DNA of 64,000 bases. It comes from Strongylocentrotus purpuratus. Its lineage: Eukaryota; Echinodermata; Echinoidea; Camarodonta; Strongylocentrotidae. Made by a program: the position numbers and the translations under genes. Every line of letters begins with the position of its first letter. The stretch's first letter is position 1. The DNA is taken from contig NW_022145534.1 of the NCBI RefSeq assembly GCF_000002235.5, positions 992,001 to 1,056,000 of the forward strand. Reading direction: 5' to 3'. Positions 1-12,900 of this stretch are shown piece by piece. Below the pieces are notes generated by a model, which made no database searches, was not told where the DNA came from, and was given only the letters and a program-made list of their open reading frames with translations.

Positions 1-901
1 ATGCTTAAGTTAAAGAATGAAGTAATTAAAGGGAAAGAAATATATATTTCTAGCTTAAGCACCCCATCACACCTTCTAAAGATTCTTCTTTATATTAACT
101 GGTAAACTAAAAACATCAGACTTTCATAATTTTTCATTCACTGTAAGTTGTACTCAGTACACATCCATACTCTGCAATACAGTATAATAAGATTTGCAAG
201 ACACCATCATACTTATTCTTAAGGTGGCACATTAGTTTTTTTTTAAACTAAGCAAAATTTGATTTTAGGGATGAAATTTAAAACAATGTTTTGGCTATTG
301 TCATGTAATGGTTGTTACAGATAGACTCTTTAAGGACGGAATGTGTGAACGCTATGAAAATTGTCAATCCATGTAGAAAGCAAGTTGAAACAAACATACA
401 AAGGAATGAGCATAAGTGGCAAATTAAAGGCAATACAAATGTCATGATCAGGGGTTTCAGTATAGAGGCCTCCGTTGGTTGCAATGTATCCTTTTTATCT
501 CATCCATAAGACAGAACAATCTTTTCTACTCAGCAGAACACATTTCATCATTTATCAGTGACATACGAGTTCAAATGATAGTGCTCCAATGAATTATATT
601 CACGTAGAGAATTTGTATAATAAATCTGTCTAAATCTGGAATGTTAAAAAAGATAGGGAATTCAAATATAGGGATATTGACTTGGTTAACACATCAAATC
701 AAAGGGAGAGCTGTGCGATGCAAGATATCAAAGCTATTAGCAAGAGTTCATTTAGGGCAATCTAGTTTAAACAGTTTGAAACAAGACTGGCTGAAGGAGT
801 TGACTGCGGGGGTTACGAGATCCAAACTAGGAGACTGCAGTTTAGAAGTATTAATAGGTTCGACAACACAAGGACAACACAAAGAGAACTGTAGAACTTA
901 C
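1..901 (-). other. HUWE1 intron, left edge of window
   Basis: AT-rich DNA following the donor at 901-896 of the last visible HUWE1 exon. I see no exon encoding the acidic linker that follows in human HUWE1, nor any recognised repeat. Confidence 0.7.
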
Positions 902-3900
902 CAGTAGCATCAGCAGTAGAGGCAGACCTTGGATCGATGATGTGTGCACCATTCTTGATCCTACCGATCCCTCGCAGTCCAACCGGTGGATGGTTGACAA
1001 TCCTTGACAGCGTCTCCAGGGGTTTGAGGGCCGAGTTGATTGTGGAGGCCATGTTTGGGCTGGATAGGTCAAGGGAGTGAGGGACCCGGGCTAGGTCTGT
1101 GACGAGTCCCTTGCGGAGTAGAAGCCTGGTGATGATGTTCATACCACCGAGCTGGTTCTTGTAAGATGTGGTTCCGATCGTTGTCTGATGGGCGGAGCTG
1201 GAGGATGGACATGCCTCGATCATCACACTGATCAACACTGGGGTAGAGAATTGAAGAGAAGAGAAGAATATGAAAAATAGTCATCATTTTCAAATCCTTT
1301 CAAAGGGCCTTTGGACTCTGTTTAGACTTTGTAACTTTCCAATTCCACTGTTTAGTACAATACCTATTACAACTTCATTTGAAAATTTCCTGTATATTTT
1401 GTGATGTATCAAATATACATTCATCTTTCACATGAAAGGGTACTCAAAGACATCTTACAACATTCTTTAACTGTTACATAATGTTTACAAGAAATAAAAT
1501 ACCTTTAAAGTGTGGGATGAAATGACTTCATATCCAAGAAAATGGAATAAAAATAACAACACATTGATTAAAAAAAGACAACTCACTTGTAAGTGCCTGA
1601 ATGCGAGAATGTTTCTCACTGCTTTCTGGCATAGCCAAGGCTCTCCCAAGAGCCCCCTTGATCTCTGTGACAAGAAGCATCTGAGCATCAGGACTGTGGT
1701 TACTGGCAGCTATACTGGCGAGCAGAACCTGAGCCAGGCCAGGACAATCCTTGTCCCCTGCCTTCTGGCATTGCGGTAGGAGGTGGTCCAAGATGTATGC
1801 CAGTGCAGCTCCATCCTGAAAGAATAACATAGAGTGTGTAATTGGGTTTTTACAGACATGTATCAATCAGATATGATTATTTACGTCCGAAGACCGACCT
1901 TTTACGTCACCATCCGAAAGGTTTGAACCTGCGTCCTCGGCTGAATTAGTTTGTAGGTTTCATTGTTAGCTGGATTACAGGCGCACGCCACAACGCCTAG
2001 ACGTCACTCGCATGTTTTATAACTACTTCATGCGACAGGGATACTACTGAGTGAGTGAGTATAGCAAACATAGAATACCAAGGGTCTTATATTCAGCACT
2101 CTTCAATCAATGTTGTACATTACTGCTAACAGTAAGTGTGATCAATCTAATAGCAATGAAAAGTGTCCGCAATAATTAGTTCAAACCTAACTTGTAGCAA
2201 TCAGTGCAAATATTGCTCACAAGTAATTTGAAGATTTGAAGAGTTTAAGATTAATGATAAATGAAGGGGGGGGGGGTTGCTAATGGATTCTCTTACACCA
2301 ATTTAAAAATTAGCAAATGCAATTCTTCAAAATAAAATGTTTGTTGGCATCCTTTGGATAACTTTCTACCTTAAATTCCTGTTAGTATAAATTACAAGCT
2401 AGAAGGTAATACGGAAAGCATAATGCAGAAGTAACAATAGCATAAAAGAAGAAAAGGAATTGTCTGACAATGAGCAATCATGCAAAGCTATTAACAAATT
2501 AGAAATGCAAAACATTGATCAATGGCTATTAATGTAGCAAAAGTATGAGACCTGGTTTCTACTGGATCAAGAAACAAGGGCACTTTCTTGTGCAAAATAT
2601 AAAATAGTATAAAAAGCTTGTCACTAAATTTACCTTCTTTCCATTTTAACAATGTCGTGAAATGAAATATGATCAAAATTTCGATTTCACACACACACAA
2701 AAGAATGTGTTTATCTTTGCCTTAATAGAAAATCAAGCATAATTTCAATCCCTGGCCAATTATCAATGACAATACAGATTTAAAACATACTAAAGCGGGA
2801 CGTATAGCAAAACATTTAGACAACATTTTCATGCAGGCATGCATTTAACACTAAAGTAATCGGACTATACTCCTGATACATTTCCACATACCTCTTTAAC
2901 ATGCTTTGCCTGACCAACCATGTACTGGTACTGGGCCACGGCCTGCGCAATGCCTGCATACGACATGACCAGCTCGGCCAGCAGACGTAAGATGGCCGAC
3001 TTGGGGATCAGGAGTTTGCTCTTGGATGTTTCATCTTTAGAGGGGGTCTGTCCAGTTGTTCCTGCTGATGAGGCAGGAGTCTTCTTGGAGTCCGTGGTTA
3101 CAGGGGGGCTCCCTGCCTCAGCACCGGATGTTGAAGCATCATGAGGCTGTGTAGAATGATACACAAGTTTTAATTTACTCCATGGAAACATTGATAGAAA
3201 AAAAAGGGTTTACTTTTCATATCTTATCTCAAGCATTTCTTGTATATTCTTGTATTTCTATATACATAGATATTCATGAAATCAGGTATTAAGTGTTTGA
3301 GAGAATGAATAAGAAGCTTTGGAACATCAAACATATTTAAGGGCACATAGGAAATACAAGAAGGGGTGAAACTAATCACAATATAAATATAAATGGAAAG
3401 TGACACACAAGAAGTTTGGGAGAGAAGCTAGTAAAGAAAAAAAGGGATAAGAACATCATCTCTAGAGGAAAAATGTCTAATCTGGGTACCTCTTCTTGTA
3501 CAGCACCATCAGGGACACTGTTGAGCCTCTCTGCTGTTCTTGGAGGACCTCTCCTTCCGCTGTAGATCCCAAGCAGTCTGTCTCCAATTTCCCTTAGTCC
3601 CATTCCTATGTCTTCTGATGTTTGGATGTCAGAGACTGCAGCAGCGGCAGCCGCAGCTGCAACTGCCCCTTCGGCACTAGCCACTCCAGTGGCTGCAGGA
3701 GCACTGGCCGAGGCTGTGGCTGTTGGTTGTGGTTGTTTAGACTTTGCTTCCTTGTCTTCTGTGAGATAGGAGAATGTGTCTTAGATTGTATCTCTAATAA
3801 ATCACATAAACCATTAAATCAAGCACATGACAAATTCAATAATGTCTTAATTGTGTCTTAATGTCTATATATATCCAACGCAGCACCTGAGCATTAACAA

Positions 3901-6900
3901 TAGCCCCTTCACCCATTAGTAATTCTTATTGTAATGTATTGTATTAGTTAAGTCTTATTTTGAGCATATTTGTACCAAGGTTGTAGAGTAATCATGTACT
4001 TTTAAGAATGTTAGCAGTTGCCTGATGATTGCTTGCAAGGCGTGAAACTCAGAGTACCAAACATGTCCCATTAGTCATTATTCAATATATATATATATTT
4101 GGGTCCTCAATACTTCAGCTACGATGCGATATATACCATGTACTGATTCTCACCTTGTTGTGAAGGTAGGACAGGTACAATCAAGGCATCCAGGAGATCG
4201 CAGAGAACCTGCAGCATAGGTCCATTCAGAGTAGGTGGTGTGAAGGTCTTAGGGGCCAAGGCCTTCAAGAGCTGTAGAGCATTGGGTCCTGTGTAGCGAG
4301 ATTCATCCTCTTCTCCTGATGATGGATGCAACATAAATTGTATAAAGATGGTTAAAAAAATAGTTCAAACTGCTTGATTAAGATTTCTACACAACACTAG
4401 AAATATACAGAAGGCTTGCGGTTGCACCATGAGAGAGGGAGGATTGGGGAGTCTACTGTACATCTACATCACCATGCAAGCCGATACTTATAAGCAGCAT
4501 CTAACACTAAAGAAGACATCTAGTTTGTCCAAGCAACTAGTTCATGTAGACTTTAGCCATTGAATACTGAGCCTAAGATAACTTGGGATGAAATCTATGG
4601 AAATGCAAGTTAATTGAAATTGAAATCTTCATAAATGGGAAAAGAAGCCATCATTACTTTCATGAACAATTCCTAAAAATGTAACATGTGATATTTCTCA
4701 ATGCTTAACATGATTAACATAATTAACATTTGATACTCTGTAGTCTGTACTAAGTTATATATTGGGCTATCTAAACCACAAGGAATTTAAAGAAAGTTGT
4801 CTTCTTATATTAAGCGATGAATCCATCTTTAATGAGGAGACAGTAGAGAGTATAGCCTGAGACAAACTTCATGGTTCTCAACATCAAAGCTAACAGTCAT
4901 TTCACAACCGTCGGGAAAGTCTCTATATTGCCCTACAGCATGCTTGAAATAGATCGTTTGTCATTTTTGTCATTTTTGTCATATTTACCTCTCTTTGCAG
5001 GAGGAAGAGCGATCTTGAGGCTACCTCTAGCAGAGTTCATGAACAGTTCCTGGTCCCGACACGCCAGAGGTCCAAGCTTCCTGAGAACAAAGTTCATTTC
5101 TCTGCATCCCACACTGCCCAGGGCAACATTGCATGTGTTGCATCCAACTCCCTTGTTGGCTACTGCATAGATTAACTGCATTCAACAAGACAAGATTGTT
5201 TGAAAAGGTAAGAGTAAGCTGATACATTTGATTGAACAGGGCTACAATAATACCTTCAAGTGACGGCTTAGACTAGGTGTCTGAGCTTTAAAAAAAAATT
5301 ATCTGAAAGATTTTTTTTAATCACTGAAACAAAGTTACAGCTGGCCTAAAATGAAACCAAAACCAACACAAACTGACAATACCATACAATGACAGGTCAT
5401 AAACTATCTACAACTTACAAACACCATGTTATATTATATTATTTCAAATCTTAATATCTTTCAGGAATCTGAACTCACTTCATCTAGTGCACATGAACAA
5501 ACTGTAACAAAATCATTGCCCTATGACACCAAAAATTCTCCAGCACTTCCTACATGCAAGTTCATTACTTAAATTATGAAAATGCACAAAATTGACGTTG
5601 TTTATCTGGGGCCCATTTCATAAAGTTTTTTATTGATAACAAATGCCTAATTTCTATGATAAATTTGCTCTCAGCCAATCAGATGCGTTGATTTCAGTAG
5701 TTTATAACAGTAGCTTGTAACTTTTTATTGATATCAAGTTTTATGAGACAGGGTCCAGGAGCATTACCTTGTCCATTGTATTCTGAAGCACCATCCTCTC
5801 TTCAAAGACATGCCTGAGAAGTAGGTTGGCTAGGATTGGGAAGCTATTGAAGGAGGATGCTTGGGTGAGAGACAGCAGGAGACGTGGTCCACCGAGCTCA
5901 GCAAACAGGAGGGCGCTGGTATGGTCCCGGGTGAAGCGTAGGCATATCCTCAGGACAGCATGCATGGTGTCTGGATCCACTGGCACACCGATCAGACCAA
6001 CGCACGCCCTGACAAAGACAAAAATATACTTTTTAGTATAGTAAGGACATACAGCTTACCAGAAAATTGAATATCTTCTCCTGATTAGTCACCATATTGA
6101 TTCATGAAACTTACTTGTCTTCCATTCAACTAGAGAATGAAAAGCACAAAGTAAATTGTCAAACAAAATCCAACCATGTATGCAAACCCATTATTATGTC
6201 CTGACGATGAATATTTTAAGCGTTAGACATCTAATCCCATAATAGACTGCAATTTTCTTCATGTTTTGTATGTGAAACTAATCTGATGAAATATTAGTTA
6301 AATTTACATAAAATTACATATAAGTTTCATGCAGTTTCCATAAGGGAAGGGTGGTATACCTGATCAGAGTTGGAATTTCTTTGTCTCCTAGTCCTTGAAT
6401 CTCAACGATTTCAGGTTCTTTGGCAATGGTTTCATCCTTACTCTCTTGGCTGGTGCCTGCAACTAAAAGAGAAAATGGGGAAGAAAAAAAAATTCTCATA
6501 ATAAAAATAGGATTATAGTTATGCAATTTTATTCCTCTAAAATGACACATTTATCATAGACAACTGAAATACTGTTTTTTTTTCAAAGCCAGCAAAACAC
6601 ATCATATATTCAGATTACTTTGTTGTAGCTTTGTTAAGATAAACCTCATCAAATTTAATTCATTCCTTACCTTCTGCTTTTGCAGCAGATTCCAGACTCT
6701 CACTGGTCTTGAGTTTCTTGGCTTCTCTCTCTCCATCGTCCTCCTTCTTATCACCTTTGTCTTCCTCTGTCTTTGGGGCGGGCAAGGCCTGCATGATGGG
6801 CCTCTTGTTCATCGTCTCTTCATTCACCTATGGCAGACACAAAAAGATACAGGGATATATTAGGAAGGACAAGACGAAAGTGTATCACATTTGGTAAGAA

Positions 6901-9900
6901 TTTTTTTTTTTTTAAATGGAAGAAGTTTTATTTCAACAAACATGCAGAGGGAAAGCATTAGAAGGTGTGTATAATGGGAAAAAAAACACAAGACGTAAAT
7001 TTCGAAAGAGCCAGGCAAAGTCGACAATATACTAAAGGGGAATGGAAAGAATAGGTTCTTCACAATAATGCAAAGGAGAAAGGCATTTCTTCAATCGAAA
7101 AATATTGAGAAGTTTGTAAGTAATTTTTGTTAGATATTAATGGGCATCCCTCCCATGAATAATCAATATGAACCAAGGGTATACATGGTGTGGTAGACAT
7201 ACAGTCATACATTCCTTGCAGATTTGTTGCTATTCACCTGTATCATGGTGTTGAAGTGGACAACATATCTTCTCCTGGCAGCAGTGAACTTCACACTAGG
7301 CTTGCCTGCCCAGTAAGCATCGTCTATGGTCTTGTTGTTACTACGGCTGTAGGTACACCAGCGGCCGGTGGAGTCATCAAACCACTTCCAGGTATGGGAA
7401 GCACCCTTGAATAGCACAAAGAAAAGCACATTAGTTTGAGAACTATTACATTGTAATATGAATATGGCACTTTTGTATCATTTTGATTTTATTGATATAC
7501 ACACAAGTCTTTAGATAAGTCCTGGGTATAGCCATATAAAAATGTAATCCAGGAATAGTGTCAAGCAAAATAACAGTCGAGTGAGACATGGAGTTTCCTC
7601 TAAGTTGTTACATGCATAATAGGTGGCTGTTCATTTTTAATGTATCAAGAAACAACAACCAATTATGTTTACCTGTTGTGCCACCTTCCTCTTGCATGTG
7701 AGAACAGTCTTCTCATAGAGATCAATGAGAAGCATTGCTGGACCCATCCACCTAAGGTAAACAAAATCAAACATTCACAATTAACATTAATCTGGTGCTG
7801 ATATATAAATATGCTAGACATTTTATTACTGCCCTTGCTTAACATCCATTATATTGGAGAGAAACACAGCTGAAATGTCTGGTAGTTTGAGTTTTGATAT
7901 CATAGCCATAATGCTGGCATGGATATCTAAGTATGGAGGTATACAACAATATACAAAAGTACTTTAATGATGACAAATCTGAATCTTTGACAAATCCAGC
8001 ACATATTAAGTACAAACCTAAAAACAAAGGCACATATCCAATTATTTTTTCCTTCTAGTATCTACCCTTATATCACAGGACTTGGAATAAGTCTGGATAT
8101 GTCAACCTCACAGAAAAATTACAACATAGCAGCATGATAGGGTGCATACACTTACAAGCAATACTCGATATAATAACAAATTTACATAAAAATAAAAATA
8201 CAAAGAACAATAATTTAAGTGGAAATGGTTCATACTTTGGTGTTTTGGTGAGCTTCATCTGAGCCATCCATTTCTGTGCAGTGTAGAGCAGTGTAATGAG
8301 TGTATCAAGGATGTTTGAGGCCTCCACTCTCTGAGCACAGGCCATCCGGATCTCCTGTAAATGGTACAAACAAGCAAAGGGATAGGATTAGTTCAGATGA
8401 ACTTTGAAACCTTTGTGTAAGGGGAGTGATACCGTTTTATCCGTTCATAATTACCTTATCAATATGAATGTGAGCAATCTATAGAGGTAATAGTTACTTC
8501 AAAGGCTTCTCTGTCAATTAATAATAAAATAATATAATAATAATCTTTAAGTCCACTCCAAATTTTATTAAACCGAAAATGGAAATTCTTTTTGCCCAAT
8601 TGATCGTGAGCCCGGCAGCCACTGAGCAGCGCCAGATCAACATTGCTCTATTCCCTTATTGTTGAACGCCAAACACGGTAGCAGCAACTCCCTTCTATCA
8701 TTCTGACCAGAACATAGTAAAACTCATTGAATAAATGTAGTCTATATGCTACTACACTCTTCCAATATATACCGGTAACTGAAAAATTAGATTTCAGAAA
8801 TATGACAATTACTTTTACGACAAACATACATGAAAAAGATGTTTGACAGAGATGTTCTGATTATTAGGTGAGCTGGCATTTGCTCAGGGCTACATTTTGT
8901 CAAATATATACTGCTGAGAGTTAGGTCTTGGGTTGCATCTCTGTATCAGTATGAGGTTGAACAGAAGCTCTGTGTTGGGTGGGCTATTTGTGGAGCATAT
9001 GTTGTACAATTGATTACTTACCTCAAAGAGAAGGCAGAGAAGGTGAATTCTTGAGGCCAGACATGATGATAAGTTTTCTATGACCTTCGGATCCGTCACA
9101 CCAGCTGGATCCACTAAAATACTGGCAAAGCTATTGCACAACAACCGGGCATTCTCAGATATCTGTAACACAAACAACAAAGTTATTTGAAGGATAATAA
9201 TCACAAAAATTTTACAAGCATTCCCATTTTCAATTGACAGACATCATGTAAGATACAAATACAAATAGATACAGAGAAATCCCATTGCGATGACCGATTC
9301 AGTACGCATTTCACATTTATAACCTATAAAGACAAAGGCAAGATGAAGAAGTGGGAAAGAAAAAGCTGAACATGAAACAAGAATGACATGAAAAGGTAGA
9401 AAGATTAACCATTAACCAAGTAAAAAATAAATCAGCTTTTGATTTGGCAGATAAGCATGAGAATTCTTACCTGACTGATGACCATTTCAAGCATTTTGTC
9501 TCTCCATTCAGTGCCATTCCTGTTATTGGCCACCACTAGTAGATCACACACTCTGTCAAATCAAAGAAATAGAAGACATACATCAAACATTTGATATCTA
9601 TCATAAAAATTAAATAAATACAGTACTGGGAACTTGATCTCACAAAGCCATCATAGGCTTTCTTAAAGTTCTCCCTTTTCATTTTATATAAATTGAAAAA
9701 TGAAACACTTTTTATACATTGCCAATGATATTGATTATTCTGTATTTTCATTATTTGTTGTATGAATGTTTATTTGGGTTATGTAAATTTAAATTAAATA
9801 AACGATTAATTGATTGATTGATAACTTTCCATACATTTTCAATTACACTGTTATCATTCAAGTGTTATAATATTATTGTAATCACTAAAGAACTTTTTAT

Positions 9901-12900
9901 TCTGCATTCTTTTCATTAAATCACTTAATATATTCAATGCTTAACTTGCGAAATATGTTGGTGATTCAACCTGATTTTACTTGTCTATCTATGTTTGAAA
10001 TCAAATCAAAATGTGAATGATTTCCATCAAAGTAACAAAAATTAAGAAAAAGATCTTACACTTACTTTCCATTTTGCTATCAGAAAACTGACGATCGCAT
10101 GAAAGCACATTACGCACAGGTGTTTTTACTTACCTGTAAACAGTTTCTGGAATATCATCAAGCAGCTTGAGACATCCTGGTAGCATAGAATCCACAAACT
10201 CATTAAGGATAGCTTTATCAAGTGGAGCCTCCTCTGGAATCTTGTCTTGTTCCTCCATCAGTTTCTGCTTCCTTTCTTCCTCTTCTTTCTTCTTACGTTC
10301 CTCCTCCTCTTTCTTCTTCTTTTCCTCCTCCTGAAGATATTCAAAAGAACAGGAGATAATCATACAAGAAATTTTAATGGGTAATCCACAAAGGCAGATG
10401 TGATTTGTGACTAGCGTAAGAGTGTAAATATTTACTGGTTACTACAATTACTATTACTAATATTGTTACTTCTTCTTTACTAACTTCTAATTGGCCAATG
10501 ATAATCATTACCAGGAGCCGGAAGGGATAAAAATACACCTTTATGATATAAAAATGTTAACGTAACCCATCATTATTCTAAAGACCTACAAAAGCACAAT
10601 ACTCAGCAGCATCATAAGCATGACACTCCCTGCATCATAACTAAAACATATTCAAAGGCATCACCATTGCTAGCAAACAAATTTCTTACCTGTTGATCTA
10701 CTGATGGCTGGATTGCTTCTCCAAGAGACATGGCTATGGCTTGCATCATTTCTTCCTCTTCACTCAGTCCTGTTCCAAAAGTCTAATGTAAACAAATAAT
10801 CAAGAGTTCAGAAACGAGTAGAATGGGGAACAGAGATTATTCATTTCTTTGATAAACTTGTATGTGATAGTGTAAATATCCTTTAGAATACGACTAAAGA
10901 TCAAGTTGTGTCTTGCTGTAAAGGGAAGAGTCTGATTTTCTTTGTATTTCATTAGATCCAGAGGATGGGCAACGATTTAAATACAATTTTCTTTCCAACA
11001 TAGTTGATAACATTTCAGAATGATTATGCCTACTTGTCAATGCCTGCAATGTGCACACGGTCATTGTGTATTCATAAGTATTATTCTTTTATGTTTCAAT
11101 TTTGTATCATGTATAGCACATTACATGTAGTCTTGAAGACAAAAAATAATAATAACAGCACTATACACACCAACTTTGCTCCTTAAGAAGATGGATATTG
11201 GTCAATGACAAATATTCATCATAATTTACTAACTTGATAAAGTGTTTACAATGTCAGTGGTATATTTACCTGAGGAAGTCTTGGTGGATGTGTAAGAGCC
11301 CACTCAGCTGCTCTCTCAAGGGTGGTAGACTGCTGTAGAGCCTCTAACGTATGCTCCCTTGTGAAGCCCATGTCCATCAGCTAATAAGATAAATAAATGC
11401 AGTGAATGAGTCAAGAGTACAAGATACTGCTGGTTGGTGAACTATCCCAAACTAAACAAGTCAAGTCAAATTATATAATTGTAAAAATTCAAAATATAGG
11501 TTAAACATCATCAACAACAACAAATTTAGTTCTGATAAAGACAATAATACTATCTAAAGTAAGAAGGCTACACAGTATTGCAAGAATTCAAATATATGCC
11601 CATGGTATGTGAATATCATACTAGAAACTACGAGTAGATGGGACAGTGCTTAACTCAGATGTGCACTTTCGTCTACAATCTGCTCACCAAAGCATTAATT
11701 TTGTTAATGTGTCAGCATATCAAAGAAGACTTTTCATTGAAAAATACATCAGTATCCCCTCCAAATAATAAACCTATCCCTTTAGCCACCACAGAACATA
11801 AGAAGTCCATGGAAACAGATGTAAGGATGTGTTGCTAATCATAGAGCTCTGATAATGAAAGACATCTTTACCTGTCTAACATGGTCCTCATTGGGTTCAG
11901 CTCGTGGTCTGCTACTGGTCCTGCTCAACCCAGTCAGGAATCCAGACTCAAACAGCCCCCGCGTTGCCCTACTGAAACCAGCCGAGCCTGATGATGTGCT
12001 AGGCCCACCGGTTGATGACCCCTCTGCAGCGCTGCTCCCAGCCTCCTCACTCTTGGCCTGCTTGACCCGCTCAGCAATGACGGATTCACCGCGTACGATG
12101 TGGCAGAGGATAGCCAGGAGGCTCTCAGCTGTATGGTTGCCCAGAGATTTCAGAGATCGGCAACCCCACAGGTTCATGATCACGTTGAATGCAGACTGAA
12201 ATAGGGAGAGGATGGAAAGGAATGTAATGCTTAGTTGTAATACTGCAATATGGCTTGTACACTATGTCACTTATCATACCTCCATCATGTTCTACAAATT
12301 CATTACTCTAAAATCATCAGAACTGCTCAATTGAGTTACCATCCTTGACAAAACACAAGTCAATAAAAATACATTTTATATTGTTAAGTAAAAGCTTGCT
12401 AACACCTAGAACAAGTTTATCACAGTTGCGATATGAATTCCAGAGACAATTTTATCAATTCCCTTAGGAATTAGTACTTTCACACATCAATAAGGTATTT
12501 ACCAGATCTGACGAAGGTGTCTGATCTATAGTCATTAAATACCTTTAGAATGTGTCATAGAAATAATTTCTAATGATTAAAACCATCCTGATATATACTT
12601 GTTCAACAATCATTTTCCTTGTTTCTTAGCGTGGAGCAGAGCACTCCTTTCTATTCTAGGATTGCTGTCATTTTTACCTTGTGCGTATTGATGAGGAACT
12701 GGACAGGGTTGAAGGGTGTGTAGCCAGGAACTGTACCCTTGGCAGGCATGGCATGCGGAGAGTCCAACACAGACTCTGGGTTGACCAACTTCTCTATGAG
12801 AGACAGCCATGCATCGATGAACTCTCCTGTTCCCTCTATACAACAGGACAAAAAAGAGAGAGAATAGTTGATACTAGAAATACACACAGCTATTCGCCAG

